Assembly (NCBI RefSeq): GCF_027595985.1
Contig: NC_073306.1
Coordinates: 196,057,500 to 196,121,499, forward strand
Reading direction: 5' to 3'
Source: Sorex araneus
Taxonomy: Eukaryota; Chordata; Mammalia; Eulipotyphla; Soricidae
DNA: 64,000 bases
Below, piece after piece: positions 44,888 through 55,504 of this stretch. Within the stretch, counting starts at the first letter, position 1, and every line of letters begins with the position of its first letter. The position numbers and the translations under genes were made by a program. The notes below the pieces were generated by a model. That model was not told the DNA's origin. It saw nothing but the letters and a program-made list of their open reading frames with translations, and did not search any database.

Positions 44888-45035
44888 GGGGACCAGAGAG
44901 ATGGTACAGAAGGTCAGGCACCTATCTTATATAGGGACGACCTGGTTTTGATCTCAGCATCCCATATGGTTTCCCCTGCCCACCAGGAATTATCCCTGAG
45001 TGCATGGCCAGGAATGACCCATGAAAGCCTGTGGA
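44888..45035 (+). repeat. Shrew-type SINE, A-tail type
   Basis: 'gggaccagagagatggtacagaagg' to 'ggccaggaatgacccatgaaagcct'; ends in an AAT microsatellite. Confidence 0.85.
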
Positions 45036-45061
45036 TGGGGCATAATATTAATAATAATAAT

Positions 45062-45297
45062 ACTGCCGTCCCATTGTTCATTACTTTGCTGGAGCAGGCA
45101 CAGTAAAGTCTCCATTGTGAGACTTGTTACTGCTTTTGACATATCGAATATACCATGGGTAGCTTACCAAGTTCTGCAATGCGGGCTGGGTGCTCTCAGT
45201 AGCTTGCCAAGCTCTCCAAGACAAAAGGAGGAATCAAACCCAGGTCGGCCATGTGCACGGCAAATGCCCTACTTGCTGTTCTATTGCCCCAGTCCTG
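45062..45297 (-). repeat. Shrew-type SINE, CAGTG-tail type
   Basis: 'gccgtcccattgttcattac' to 'gctgttctattgccccagtcc'; contains 'gacatatcgaatatacca', the central palindrome with one change. Confidence 0.92.
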
Positions 45298-45335
45298 AAT
45301 TTATCTCCCCCAGAGAATTTCCTCTGCATCAGCCC

Positions 45336-45336
<1 letters not shown>

Positions 45337-45367
<31 letters not shown>

Positions 45368-45377
45368 TAATAATATA
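45337..45377 (+). repeat. (AAT)n microsatellite
   Basis: About 13 AAT units with one ATG interruption; apparent Asn or Ile runs are artefacts. Confidence 0.95.
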
Positions 45378-45399
45378 AAAAGGGACATTTTCCCAATGT

Positions 45400-46215
45400 C
45401 TATAGTATTTTCAACCCTTTATTTATAATTTGAAACTTTGGTTATATGAACTTAAGCAATGTAAGCATTTCACTAAAACTTTATATGACCATGTTAGAAT
45501 TCACTTACCATAAGTTGAGTGCTTTTCCCAACTCTATTTTTGTAATATAAGTTTAGATGTTGAACTTGATGTCTATGATTTAAAATCTTTACACACTCAC
45601 ACACTCACACACATTCCTTCTACAGAGAGAATAGTTTTTAAAATACTGGAGTTGATTTCTGTTGCATTGACTCTGCTTTCTAAGAAATTTCACATAATTT
45701 GGGCAAGCAGCCAAATATAAAAGAATGCCGGGAACCATGGGACTAGCTAAATTGAACAACACATTATAGTGCTCAAGGTAAAAGTGCATGTAGCTATTTA
45801 ACAGCTTTTTAATAAAGCAAATCTTTCCTCCTCTGTGATTGCGATCACAGATAATATTAGCTCATTACTGAACACCAGCAATACACATTACTAGGCTTTA
45901 TATAGACTGTAAAAGTCTAATATAAATTCAAAAAAGAATAAATAAGAGTCATCTTCAAGGAAAATCTAGCAAGAGCAAATAACCTAGAATTAATACAACA
46001 TATTTTATGTCATAAATATTTTAAAATTCATTTATTAATATATTTAAACATAACATTTACACATAAATATATATTCACATGTTTGTGTGTAAGGACAGCA
46101 AAAATCTCTTTAACACAAAGCACTAATGACATCTCTAGCTGTAAAATTTTGTATTAAAATAATTATCTGCTGAGTCACAAGGGTCTGATGAAGAGAAATC
46201 AAGAATTGATTAACC
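45400..46215. other. Intergenic stretch, nothing certain
   Basis: Contains a short CACACT repeat (45592-45615) and a perfect 14-bp palindrome-like 'gtgattgcgatcac' (45835-45848). 'aacaccagcaatacacattactaggcttta' could be a MIR trace. No gene. Confidence 0.4.
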
Positions 46216-46219
46216 ATTT

Positions 46220-46818
46220 AACCACAAACTATTTAAGATTTTGGCAGTTGAAGACCTCTGGAACCCAGTCACAGCCATGCTCAAGTCCCCTTTCCACACG
46301 TTCGGATGAACCTCAGGCATGAAGGAACCAGCAGAGGAACCCAGATGTGTGGGTCCCGGGCTTATTCTTTTTCATTGCCAGAGTAGCTTACAGCTTCCAC
46401 TGGGTCCATCCAGTCTCTTTCTTGGGACTCTCCTTTTGGGGGTGTTAGGAAATAAGTGCAACTGAGGCTTAAGACAAGTGAATATGGATGCCCAGGAGTA
46501 AATATTATTTCAGAGTCAATTAACTACCACGTTACAAAATATAGCATGAACTGTCTTCCTATGTCTATACAAAAAGGATATTGCTAAATAAACCATGCAA
46601 ATGATATAAAGGAAAGAGAAAAGTAATATAGGATTATTAGTGCCCAATGGAATTGGGTGTGCCTCAAGGGCACTATTATGGGAGGAACTCAAAGAACCTT
46701 ATACTCCCTTTGGAAGGAGCAAGGACAACCCATTGTTATCGAACATAAAGTGATCTTCTTAATCTCAACCGTGGTGGAAGAAAGTTGAATGAAAATAAAG
46801 CTTTGACTTAAAAAAAAA
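46220..46818 (+). mobile_element. Candidate plus-strand retro-insertion of unknown source
   Basis: More GC-rich than its surroundings and ends with AATAAA (46795-46800) about 10 bp before a 10-A run (46809-46818), the signature of a reverse-transcribed polyadenylated RNA. No open frame and no similarity I recognise, so it may be a noncoding retrocopy or an unlisted repeat end. Confidence 0.4.
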
Positions 46819-46824
46819 GTCATA

Positions 46825-46987
46825 GATTTCAAGAGATAAGTGCATGGGACAAGGTGCTTGCCTGAGGTGAATATCCCTGATTTGGTCTTGATATTTCATC
46901 TGGCCCACTGAGCACTGTCAGGAGTGATAACTGAGCATAGAGATAGAAGTAAGCCCTGAGCTCTACTGGAAGTGGCCCCCAAACAAA
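46825..46987 (+). repeat. Old shrew-type SINE, A-tail type
   Basis: 'agataagtgcatgggacaaggtgcttgcctgagg' to 'gtaagccctgagctctactggaagtggcccccaaacaaac'. Confidence 0.75.
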
Positions 46988-46989
46988 CT

Positions 46990-47995
46990 AGCAAAAGCCA
47001 AGGTTTGTTCCACGTGGGAAGAGTATATTTTCTACTTGGAGGATTTATAAACCTGACTCTCATTACTGTCACAGCTATGCCTACAAAATGTGTGTCTGTG
47101 CAATGTGTGGAAATAAGGTTTTGGATAGTGAATCCTAGAAGAAAACTTATGTTAAGTAGTATTAATGGCATTTAGGGCTTTCTCTGTTAACTGACTTTCT
47201 ACTTGGAACTGTTAAGAGTGACTTAGTTTTCAAGCTACTTTGTTAAATATTTCTTAGTTGGAATTATCTGATGTTTTCCTTCTCACGATATTGAGTCTGG
47301 AGAAGATTGGCAAGGCAAAATGCCTATTTCATCAGCTTATAATAAAGGCATAAACTATCAATATGCTCTTCCTTACTGTTTTCATACCATTGTCTTATCG
47401 CGCATATAATTCAAACTTGCACATGTGAATGAATGTGGGTGCCCTACTGATTTTTAAGCCTACAGGATCACAGGTAATTGTACAACAAGCTGGTTAACCT
47501 CAATCTACTCCAGAAAACACTTTGCTCCCATATTTCTGGTGAGCACTTATCAGTTAATGTTACTTGATTTCAGTTTTTCTGTAGCTTATACGAAAATATT
47601 TTGCACTATGAGGACTCCCTGCTTTCTCTAATTCCAATCAAAGATCCTCAACCAGACAAATAACTCATCCTCTGCCTGCAAACAAGAAATAATTGTTTAC
47701 TCCACTGCTTAAATAGGTCAGAACCATGTAATGTTTAAACATCAAAGATTTCCCTTCCCTGGAAGGCAACTAAAGGAACAATTAGATATTCATGCAGTAG
47801 AATTATTCCCTTGTTCCCAATTACATAGGTGATAAAAGAAATCTGCATAAGAAGCTCTGATGAAATTGCTGTGTCAGGTCCATTGATCAAGCAATTAGCA
47901 ATAAGATCCAAGTTTTCAGTTATTTCATTGTGAAAAGAGAATGGGACTGCACATTTAGATTGCATCAACATACACATATATCTGATTTTTCTTGG
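46990..47995. other. Intergenic stretch, nothing recognised
   Basis: No gene or named repeat seen. Confidence 0.5.
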
Positions 47996-47999
47996 TTGG

Positions 48000-48180
48000 T
48001 GGGAGGGCGGGGAGGCAGGGCAGGAGAGCATGTAAGGAAGGCATGCTCAGGGCTTTTTCCTGGCTTGGTGCACAGGGATAATTCCTGATGGTGCTCAGGA
48101 TCCAAAATATGGTGCCAGAAAGAACCAGATCTGCTGCCTGCAAGGCAAGAGTCTTAACCCTTGTATCTCTCTGGCCTACA
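48000..48180 (-). repeat. Old shrew-type SINE, A-tail type
   Basis: 'gcatgctcagggctttttcctggc ... gataattcctgatggtgctcagg ... gcaaggcaagagtcttaaccc ... atctctctggcct'. Confidence 0.75.
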
Positions 48181-48184
48181 CTGT

Positions 48185-48384
48185 TTGTTGTTGTTGTTTT
48201 TTGGCTTTTGCTTTTTGGGTTACACCCGGCTATGCACAGGGGTTACTCTTGGGCTTTGCACTCAGAAATTACTTCTGGCAGTGCTGGGCAGGGGGGCTCA
48301 GGCATCTACGATGCTGGGAATCGAACCCAGATCAGTGTCATGCAAGGCAAACGCCCTATTCAGTGTGCTATGGCTCTAGCCCCA
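48185..48384 (-). repeat. Shrew-type SINE, A-tail type
   Basis: 'ttttgggttacacccggctatgc' through B box complement 'gggaatcgaacccag' to 'gtgtgctatggctctagcccc'. Sits directly against the older copy on its left. Confidence 0.92.
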
Positions 48385-48529
48385 AGCCTTACACTTATTT
48401 GTCTAGCTCTCCTCATGTCCTTATTTTTGTGAATTCTATATGGATATGACAAGTATGCTACACATGAATTCTGATATCTTCTTTAGTTAGAACATAATTA
48501 TAGCATAGCACAGGTAATAAATATCTTTA

Positions 48530-48710
48530 TTTGTTTTTTTTTTCTTTCTTTTTGGGTCACACCCGGCAATGCACTGGGGTTACTCCTGGTTCTACACTCA
48601 GGAATTACTCCTGGCGGTGCTCAGGGGACCATATGGGATGCTGGGATTTGAACCCGGGTCAGCCGAGTGCAAGGCAAACGCCCTACCCGCTGTGCTATTG
48701 CTCCAGCCCC
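48530..48710 (-). repeat. Young shrew-type SINE, A-tail type, with 17-bp target duplication
   Basis: Near consensus. GGTAATAAATATCTTTA occurs at 48513-48529 and 48711-48727 without a mismatch, giving exact ends. Confidence 0.97.
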
Positions 48711-48746
48711 GGTAATAAATATCTTTAAAGATTATGTAAATTTGGG

Positions 48747-48871
48747 CTAGAGAGATTATACAGGGATTTCAGTGCTTGCTTTCTCTGCCTCCAATCCTGG
48801 TTCAATCCTGGACACTACAATATGGTCCCCCAAGCACTGCCAGGACTAACCTCCGAATACCACCAGTTGTG
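48747..48871 (+). repeat. Old shrew-type SINE, A-tail type
   Basis: 'gggctagagagattatacagggatttcagtgc' to 'ccaccagttgtggctcagaaataa'; served as target for the next SINE. Confidence 0.8.
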
Positions 48872-48883
48872 GCTCAGAAATAA

Positions 48884-49130
48884 GCACTGTAGCACTGTCG
48901 TCCTGTTGTTCACTGATTTGCTCGAATGGGCACCAGTAACGTCTCCATTGGGAGACTTGTTACTGTTTTCGGCATATCAAATATGCCATGGGTAGCTTGC
49001 CAAACTCTGCTGTGTGGGCGGGATACTCTCAGTAGCTTGCTGGGGTCTCTGAGAGGGATGGAGGAATCGAACCCAGGTCAGCCGCGTGCAAGGCAAGTGC
49101 CCTACCCACTGTGCTATCACTCCAGCTCCA
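48884..49130 (-). repeat. Full-length shrew-type SINE, CAGTG-tail type, with target duplication
   Basis: 'gcactgtagcactgtcgtcctgttg' tail to 'gtgctatcactccagctcca' head, palindrome TGGCATATCAAATATGCCA changed by one base at its start. Perfect 12-bp duplication GCTCAGAAATAA at 48872-48883 and 49131-49142. Confidence 0.96.
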
Positions 49131-49599
49131 GCTCAGAAATAAAAAATAAAAAATACACATATTTTCCATCTGCTGAGAAAAATGGAGACCACTTTTATGA
49201 AGCATTATTTCAGAAATGAAATACTTTGAAATAAATTCAGAGCTATTATCGATCTTAAATATTTTTATTGTATGTTTGCTTCAAAAAAATCTCCTGCTCT
49301 GATACATTTTAAAAGAGGAGAATAGGGATGTATTTATCATCCAGCTATCTGGTTGATTATTATGAAGACTAATGGAACATTATTTACACTATAATGACAA
49401 CCATTTAATCTAAGTAGCCAAAATTCTCCTTTCCTCACTGCTAGGTAAAGAACATTATTCATTGTTAAGTGTCTAACAATTTTATTTCTCCCTTTGATCA
49501 AAAAAAACCAGAGAAATAAAATCATGGGATACTGAAAGAATAAAAGGAAAAAAGGAAAGAAAGAGCAGTATCTCTTATATGATTAAAATTCATCATGAT

Positions 49600-49900
49600 C
49601 AATTAGGAAATTAACAACTAATGTTGTACTTCTCTAGTGTCAATGATGTTGTTATGCATTTTATATATATACATATATATATATACTAACTTATTAAGTA
49701 GTCACAAACACCAAATGAGTAAAACAATACTATTATTGTTACCTATTGTTACCTATGTTACCTATGTTACCAATAAGGAAACAAAATAACATACCCAATA
49801 GCTTAAATAACATGCCCAATACCCACAAAACAAATGGTTATGAAACCAAGATTCAAATCTGGATACTTTTACTTTAGAGTTGTGGTCTTCATTCTGAAGT
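49600..49900 (+). repeat. MIR element, old
   Basis: 'aataaggaaacaaaataacatacccaatagct' and 'atgaaaccaagattcaaatctgg' follow the MIR core 'gaggaaactgaggctcagag...cccaaggtcaca' and 'gattcgaacccagg'. It contains a TA microsatellite (49662-49686) and a short GTTACCTAT tandem (49738-49770). Confidence 0.6.
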
Positions 49901-49992
49901 TCAGTTGTCTTCATAACAAATATTACTTGTATCAAATTAATTACATAATCTTGACTCCTCCTGTATTCCCATTCTTGACTTCCCAACGCATT

Positions 49993-50243
49993 GTTACTGT
50001 TACTGTCACTGTCATCCCATTGCTCATCGATTTGTTCGAGCGGGCACCAGTAACGTCTTTCATTGAGAGAATTATTGTTACTGTTTTTGGCATATCCAAT
50101 ACACATGGGGAGCTTGCCAGGCTCTGCCTCGAGGGCTCAATACTCTCAGTAACTTGCCGGGCTCTCCAAGGGGGGGGGGAATCGAACACGGGTTGGCCGC
50201 GTGAAAGGCAAAAGCCCAACCGCTGTGCTATCGCTCCAGCCCT
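49993..50243 (-). repeat. Shrew-type SINE, CAGTG-tail type
   Basis: 'ttactgttactgtcactgtcatcccattgctc' tail to 'ccgctgtgctatcgctccagccc' head. Same subtype as 5478-5683 and 63215-63450: 'gagagacttattgttactg' and 'gtgaaaggcaaaagcccaac'. Confidence 0.93.
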
Positions 50244-50674
50244 CAGATTATATTTCAATAGCAATTCTGAATTGTAGGCATTCAAGAGTGCCTGAATCAC
50301 TACCTACTTACATGGAGCTTGTATTTACTTAAAGAGACAGGCAAGTAAATGCACATTAGCAATGAGATGTGGCAATACACATATCCATGAAGTATTAAAA
50401 CAACAAAATAAAACAGAGGAAGCATCATCTTTAGAAGCCTGTGATGATAGAGCAGGATATAAGCAGTGTTATAGAACTGAATTTGTTTTGTGTGTAGCAT
50501 AGAGTAAGAATAAAGGGTAACAACTAAGCATAAAGATCAAAGGCAGATGCGAATGGAAAGTTTGGAGATAAAAAGCATATTATATCCTATTGTCAATTTA
50601 ATATATATTTGTGTACATATGTATGTATTGAATGTATATATAAATTATATGTATGATTTATTTAATTTTTAAAA

Positions 50675-51042
50675 TTTTGGCCCACACCCAGTGATGCTGA
50701 GGGCTTATTTCTGACTCTGCGCTCAGGGGTCACTCTTGGTGGGGCTCAGGCTCAGGGGACCAAATGGGGTGCCAAGAATCAAACCCAGTCAGTCTTGGTT
50801 TGTTTTTGTTTTTGTTTTTGCTTTTTGGGTCACACCCGGCCATGCTCAGGGTTACTCCTGGCTCTGCACTCAGAAATTACTCTTGGTGGTGCTCAGGGGA
50901 CCATATGGGATGCTGGGATTTGAACCCAGGTTGGCCTCGTGCAAGGCAAACGCCCTACCCGCTGTGCTATCGCTCCAGCCCCAAACCCAGTCAGTATTGT
51001 GCAAGGTTAGCACCCTACCTTCTATACTATCTCTCCAGCCTT
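50675..51042 (-). repeat. Shrew-type SINE, A-tail type, split by a second SINE
   Basis: Left half 50675-50793 ('ggcccacacccagtgatgctg ... atcaaacccagtcagt'), right half 50983-51042 ('attgtgcaaggttagcaccctacc ... atctctccagcc'). Confidence 0.92.
50794..50982 (-). repeat. Young shrew-type SINE inserted in an older SINE
   Basis: Near-consensus copy flanked by perfect 13-bp AAACCCAGTCAGT at 50781-50793 and 50983-50995. Confidence 0.97.
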
Positions 51043-51049
51043 TTTTTTT

Positions 51050-51955
51050 TAACTTTAAAGATAATGTATTTTAACATAGCTAATTTCCATATGCATTTAA
51101 GTTGATCATGTATTCCACCAAGTGTGACCCACCTGGGTTCCACCTCCACCAACACTATCTTACATAATATGAAAATAAACTGAAATAATGTGTGTAGGAG
51201 AAAGTACCAAACATTGCTACTGTGTGATAGATTTATAAGAACAGGTCTAAGAAGACATGGCAGGAAAAAGAAAGAGAACCTTACCCCAAAAAAAGAGCAC
51301 AGATGAATTAAGTGACTAGTGGGAAGGTGTGATCAGGAAAAGGGGGTAAGAGGAAATCTCATAAATTATATCTGTAACCTTAAATCAAGACTAATGAACC
51401 CCACTTGAGAAGTTTCCCTGCCCTCCATTCCCCAATTCCACAATTATCAGTGATTTAGGCAAAGTAAGATCGCTAAATTTGGTATTGGGGGTCTGCTTCT
51501 TCATTTTTTAAAAGAAGAAACCCTTTGTGTTTTGAATAGCCCCAGGAACTCAAGTGACTTGTGCACTGGACATAATCCTATGTCACTGCTTAGCAGCCTC
51601 CTAAAGTTATGACTTCCTCCTGTTTGTGGATCAGACTGGGTAAGTATGCTAATTCTTCAGTGTTTATCTAATCCTGCTACTAGAATTAAGCCTTTTTCAT
51701 TAGTTTTGTAAAACTGTAACTTAATACATTCCATTTAATGCATGATTTCTCTGTTTAAACTTCCAACAAAGCAGCTTTCTGGTTTGTGTGTTTGTTTGGC
51801 TTTTTGGTTGACTTCACTGAAATTTTGATGTCAATTCCCACTTCGAGAGTTCCAGAGAGATTCTGTTTTCTTGCAAGCTTAAAGGCCTTTGTAAAGATTC
51901 AGAGATCAGGATTGATTTAAGAGAAGGACTGTCCCAGTCTGCAGCCTGATGTGAT
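51050..51955. other. Intergenic stretch upstream of the CpG island
   Basis: No repeat or gene recognised. Less AT-rich towards the right. It might hold regulatory sequence for the promoter at 52.3 kb, but no specific element is visible. Confidence 0.4.
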
Positions 51956-51959
51956 CTCA

Positions 51960-52095
51960 TAAGGGGATCTTAAAACGTTTATTGAATGCTTAATCAACGC
52001 CAGACACCGTTCCAGACTTTTTTGCATATACAAATGCATTGAACGCTCAGATTTTCCAGTCCCTGCTCTCCTCCCAATCGTGACCATCATCATTC

Positions 52096-52127
<32 letters not shown>

Positions 52128-52205
52128 CTGTATTTTACAAATGAAGAAACTGAGTCAACTGAGAACAAACCACTCTTCCAAAATATTGAAAGCAGGCAAC
52201 TAACG
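51960..52205 (+). repeat. MIR element with TCA microsatellite
   Basis: 'tattgaatgcttaatcaacgccagacaccgttccagac' matches the MIR 5' core and 'attttacaaatgaagaaactgagtcaactgagaac' its centre. A (TCA)n array (52089-52127) lies between. Confidence 0.75.
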
Positions 52206-52299
52206 GCGCATTCCTAACAGAGTGGCTTCTTGGCTGCACATGGATTCTGAATTTTTCACCAGGTATCCGAATACCGCTGGGCGCTTCTGTGGAATCCCA

Positions 52300-52494
52300 G
52301 CAGCCGGCTGGTGCCCCCTGGAGAGCGACTTTGCGCGGGGAGAGGCCGGGAAGGCAGGGAGCGCAGCGCGCGGCGGGGAGCGGCGGAAGCGGAGCCGCGG
52401 GGCGGTGGCCGGGGAGCGGCGGGCACTGTCGGTGCGCGCTGGGACGGGCCGGAGCGCCTTTGGGGTCCGACTTCAGCCCTGGTGCAGCGAGCAG
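52300..52494 (+). other. Candidate first exon of an unidentified gene
   Basis: CpG-rich sequence ending in GCGAGCAG|GTAAGAGA at 52487-52502, a near-consensus splice donor. The start is not defined; I set it arbitrarily inside the island. Open frames pass through it (for example from ATG codons at 52222 and 52311), but their products are Gly/Arg/Ala-rich, as any GC-rich frame is, and show no domain or signal peptide. A noncoding 5' UTR exon is more likely. No later exon is recognisable before 64 kb, so the gene, if real, has a long first intron. Confidence 0.5.
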
Positions 52495-52500
52495 GTAAGA
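52495..52500 (+). promoter_or_regulatory. Splice donor candidate GTAAGA
   Basis: CAG|GTAAGA matches the mammalian donor consensus at every position except the last bases. Confidence 0.6.
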
Positions 52501-53184
52501 GAAGCTCGGGTGGCGCTCAGGTTCCTCCTGTTGCCGCTCGCTCGGATGATGCCGCTTACCCACTGGGGCTCTGCTAGCTGAGATGTCGCGGTTTTGCCCT
52601 TTCGGTCTTTCTCGAAGCCCTTCCTATGCACGCACACCCGAGCGCTACAACCCAAGTCCGTTGAAGGGCGTCGCTTTGGTCAGCACTAGACTTGGGGCGA
52701 GTTTTCCGTGCAGGGGCTCTGAGGACTAGGGATGCTCGTCGTGACCTCACAGGGCTGGGGCGCAGGCGAGGGGTCAGGGATGCAGGACCAGGGGGCACTT
52801 TCTGGACCCGAAAGTTCTCCAGCAAAATCTCTCCCAGGCCAGACAGAACTTTGTTGAATCTCCTATGTAGAGCTTGCTTGGTACTAAGTTTTTTGTTTTT
52901 TTTTTAAATCCCTCCCTTTCTCCGTGAGGACTGTGAAAAATGATCTTTATATGTCTCGGGTGGTGTTTTGGACTTGTCAGAAAATTCAAATTATTTTTCT
53001 TACTTGGTTCAGAGAACTGCAGTGAAGACCCTTTGAAGAGAATTTTTAGTTCTCTTTGGTGGTGAGATAGTGTTTCCTGGCAATGCCAGTGTTAGGATCT
53101 CTTTTAGCAGACCTTCTTCCCTTAGTCAAAGTTAGGGTCTGTCAATTATCTCCCTTGTGCTGGGGTGATTGTTAAGAATGACTG

Positions 53185-53765
53185 CACTGTTATGAGATAT
53201 GATAATTTGCTTTTAAGTGGATGGTGATGGTCATGAAATTTGCTTTTAAGTGGATGGTGATGGAGAGTACCATGTTAAGTGAAATGAGTCATAGAGGGAC
53301 AGACATAGAAGGACTGCACTCATGTGTGGAATATAAAATAACATAATAGGAGACGGACACCCAAGGACAGTAGAGACAAGGGCCAGGAATATTGCTCCAT
53401 AGTTGGAAACCTGTCTCATGAGCTGGGGGAGAAGGCAGCTGGAATAAAGAAGGGATCACTAAGTCAATGATGGTTGGAGGAATCGTTTGGGAAGGGAGAT
53501 GTGTGCTGAAAGTAGATAAAGAACCAAATGTGGTAGCCTCTCAATATCTTATTGCAGACCATAATGCCCAAAAGGAGAGAGAGAGTATGGGGGAAAGTGT
53601 CTGCCATGGAGGCAGGGGGAGAGTTGGAAAGGGGGGATATGCTGGGGATATTGGTGGTGGGGAATGTGCACTGGTGGAGAGATGAGTGTTTGATCATTGT
53701 ATGGTTGAAACTCAAACGTGAAAGCCTTGTAACTGTATCTCATGGTGATTCAATTAAAAAAAAAG
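53185..53765 (+). mobile_element. L1 3' end
   Basis: Starts with a 30-bp tandem duplication ('catgaaatttgcttttaagtggatggtgatgg'-like, 53200 and 53233) of the L1 'catgaaatttgcttataaatgg' region. It continues 'cataatagg', 'gggccaggaatattgctcc', 'catgagctgggggagaagg' and ends 'tctcatggtgattcaattaaaaaaaa'. 5' truncated. Confidence 0.9.
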
Positions 53766-53769
53766 AATG

Positions 53770-55125
53770 ACTTTGAACCAAAAAACATACAGTTGTTTAT
53801 ATCCTCGTAGCCCTCAGCTGCACTGTAGATATTTGAAAGATTCATTTATGTTAAAGAATGAAATCTGAAGACATAAACTCTAAGATGCTATTTGTTTTTC
53901 TTAATCTAAGTATTCAGTTATTTTAATCCATTATACATCCGTATCATTTTAAATAATAACTAATAAGAGATATTATGGATTGTGGTTTATAAACTGTGGT
54001 CATATTTTCATTTCAACTGGAACTGAACCCAAAAATGCTTGTGTACAATTATTTTAATAACTATTTTTGTTTAAAATGAATTTGCAGAATTGCTATGAAA
54101 AGTTCAGATTCACTATCATGAATGTGATGTTGTATGAACAATTTTATGCTGAGTTCTGATAGAGGTTTAACTATTAAATTATGCTATAAATTGTATAAGG
54201 AAACTTTACTATGTGCTATCTTCAAAAGTATGTTAATATTATTAAATAGTAGATATTGTAGTAATGTGAAATAAGCTTCTGTTATTGCTTGATAGTGACA
54301 CATGAGTTACTCATACCATTATATCCTATGCATTTTATCAACATATTTTAGTTTTTTCTAAAATCCATAGGATCCAGGAAATCTTTCTACCAACCCCACA
54401 TTTTTCATTATGTCTAAAAGCAACTTTAAGCAGTTTGAATCTCAAACATGTTTTCTTCACTGATCTATTATCTCTTCTCTCTTTCTCTTCCTCCTTCCCT
54501 ATATAAGTAACATTTTAATTCCTGAGAATCTTGTGAAAATATTTCAAATGCATATTTCTAAAGTATAAGATATTCATATTTTAAAAATTTGTTTTACTTA
54601 TGTGATTCTTCTGAACTCACCAAATGTATTTTTACAAATGCCAAATATAATATTCATGAATTTTGTCACTGTGTTGTACTAAAATGTTTTTTTCTACTTG
54701 TCTTTGGACATGAAATAAGAACTTTTAAAAAGTTATATATATTTAAAGTTATATATATTTATTCAATTTTTAAAGATATGCTCTGATTATAAAAAAGTTA
54801 TAACATCAAAAAGTTATAACATTAAAACTATAATAGCCAGATTTATAGAATGTATCTACAGAGCATTTTAAAACATATTCATTTTTATGTTTGTCATTAT
54901 CCAAATATTTTCTGCAGATTTTTCTTTCCCTTTTCATTCACACCTCAGTTTTTAGTTTTCATTGTCATATAAACTAGCTCTTAAAGGAATTTTCCACTTG
55001 CTTTAGAACCAGCGTCATCTAGTGAATCCTTCATGCTGCTGAACCAAAGGCAGATATAAACATGCTTCCTCGGTGGTCACCGCAGCAAATGGGGGCTTCG
55101 ACTGGGCCCCCTGTCCGTAGCGGGC
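53770..55125. other. Intergenic (possibly intronic) stretch
   Basis: AT-rich. No coding region or named repeat. 55050-55130 is locally GC-richer ('gcttcctcggtggtcaccgc', 'gactgggccccctgtccg') and looks unique, but no splice-site pair frames an exon convincingly. Confidence 0.4.
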
Positions 55126-55129
55126 TTTG

Positions 55130-55500
55130 TGGAATTTTGAGATATAAGCTTTCTAAATGTGAAGAATTCAGCAGGTTTTCTTCCCAGTCAAGCTTTTGTC
55201 TCTTGAGTAAGAGAAATCACTGAACTTCTTTGAATTTAAGATTTTTCCAGTGTAAAAGGATGAGTCAGAGCGTGCTTCTAAAGTCTTCTCACTCTTCTAG
55301 ATGCTAAGTGGGCAGAGCACCCCAGGTGAATACGCTCAGATATTCCTCTTAGCACTTAAGCGCAGCATCCCTTAGGCAAAGCCCTGAAGAGGATATTGGC
55401 AACTTCTGGAAGAGCAATGATTAGAAAAAAATGAAAGAGATGCACTAGAGGCAGTGTCCGGCACACAGAAGATGCACAGTGTGCTTTTTAAAATTACCCA
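55130..55500 (-). repeat. MIR-like relic
   Basis: 'gaacttctttgaatttaagatttttccagtgtaaaaggatg' resembles the reverse MIR 'cctcagtttcctcatctgtaaaatgg', and 'ggcagtgtccggcacacagaagatg' the 'agtgcctggcacatagtagg' motif. Possibly two pieces. Confidence 0.45.
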
Positions 55501-55504
55501 TCTC

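Larger units (their letters stand above)
52240..52865 (+). promoter_or_regulatory. CpG island, probable host gene promoter
   Basis: The only extended CpG-dense sequence in 64 kb outside young repeats. 52320-52460 is above 70% G+C with CpG about every 6-8 bases ('gcgcagcgcgcggcggggagcggcggaagcggagccgcgg'-like composition), and CpGs continue to about 52860. It is not part of a repeat. CpG-island promoters are typical of broadly expressed or developmental mammalian genes. Direction is inferred as plus from the splice donor at 52495-52500; a bidirectional promoter cannot be excluded. No TATA box is obvious. Confidence 0.75.

Noticed and set aside
22499..45380. Short-period repeats as a possible CRISPR array
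   Set aside because: They are di- and trinucleotide microsatellites without spacers, in a mammalian genome.
48161..48449. Overlapping open frames with recurring 'SWLCTQ' and 'MLGIEPR' type peptides here and at many other sites
   Set aside because: They are translations of the reverse-complement SINE body and recur wherever a copy lies in that orientation.
52222..52581. Open frames through the CpG island as a protein-coding exon
   Set aside because: Several frames stay open at once because of GC richness; products are Gly/Arg/Ala-rich without features, and one runs through the splice donor.
55050..55130. Possible internal exon downstream of the CpG island
   Set aside because: Locally GC-richer but no convincing acceptor and donor pair with an open frame between them.
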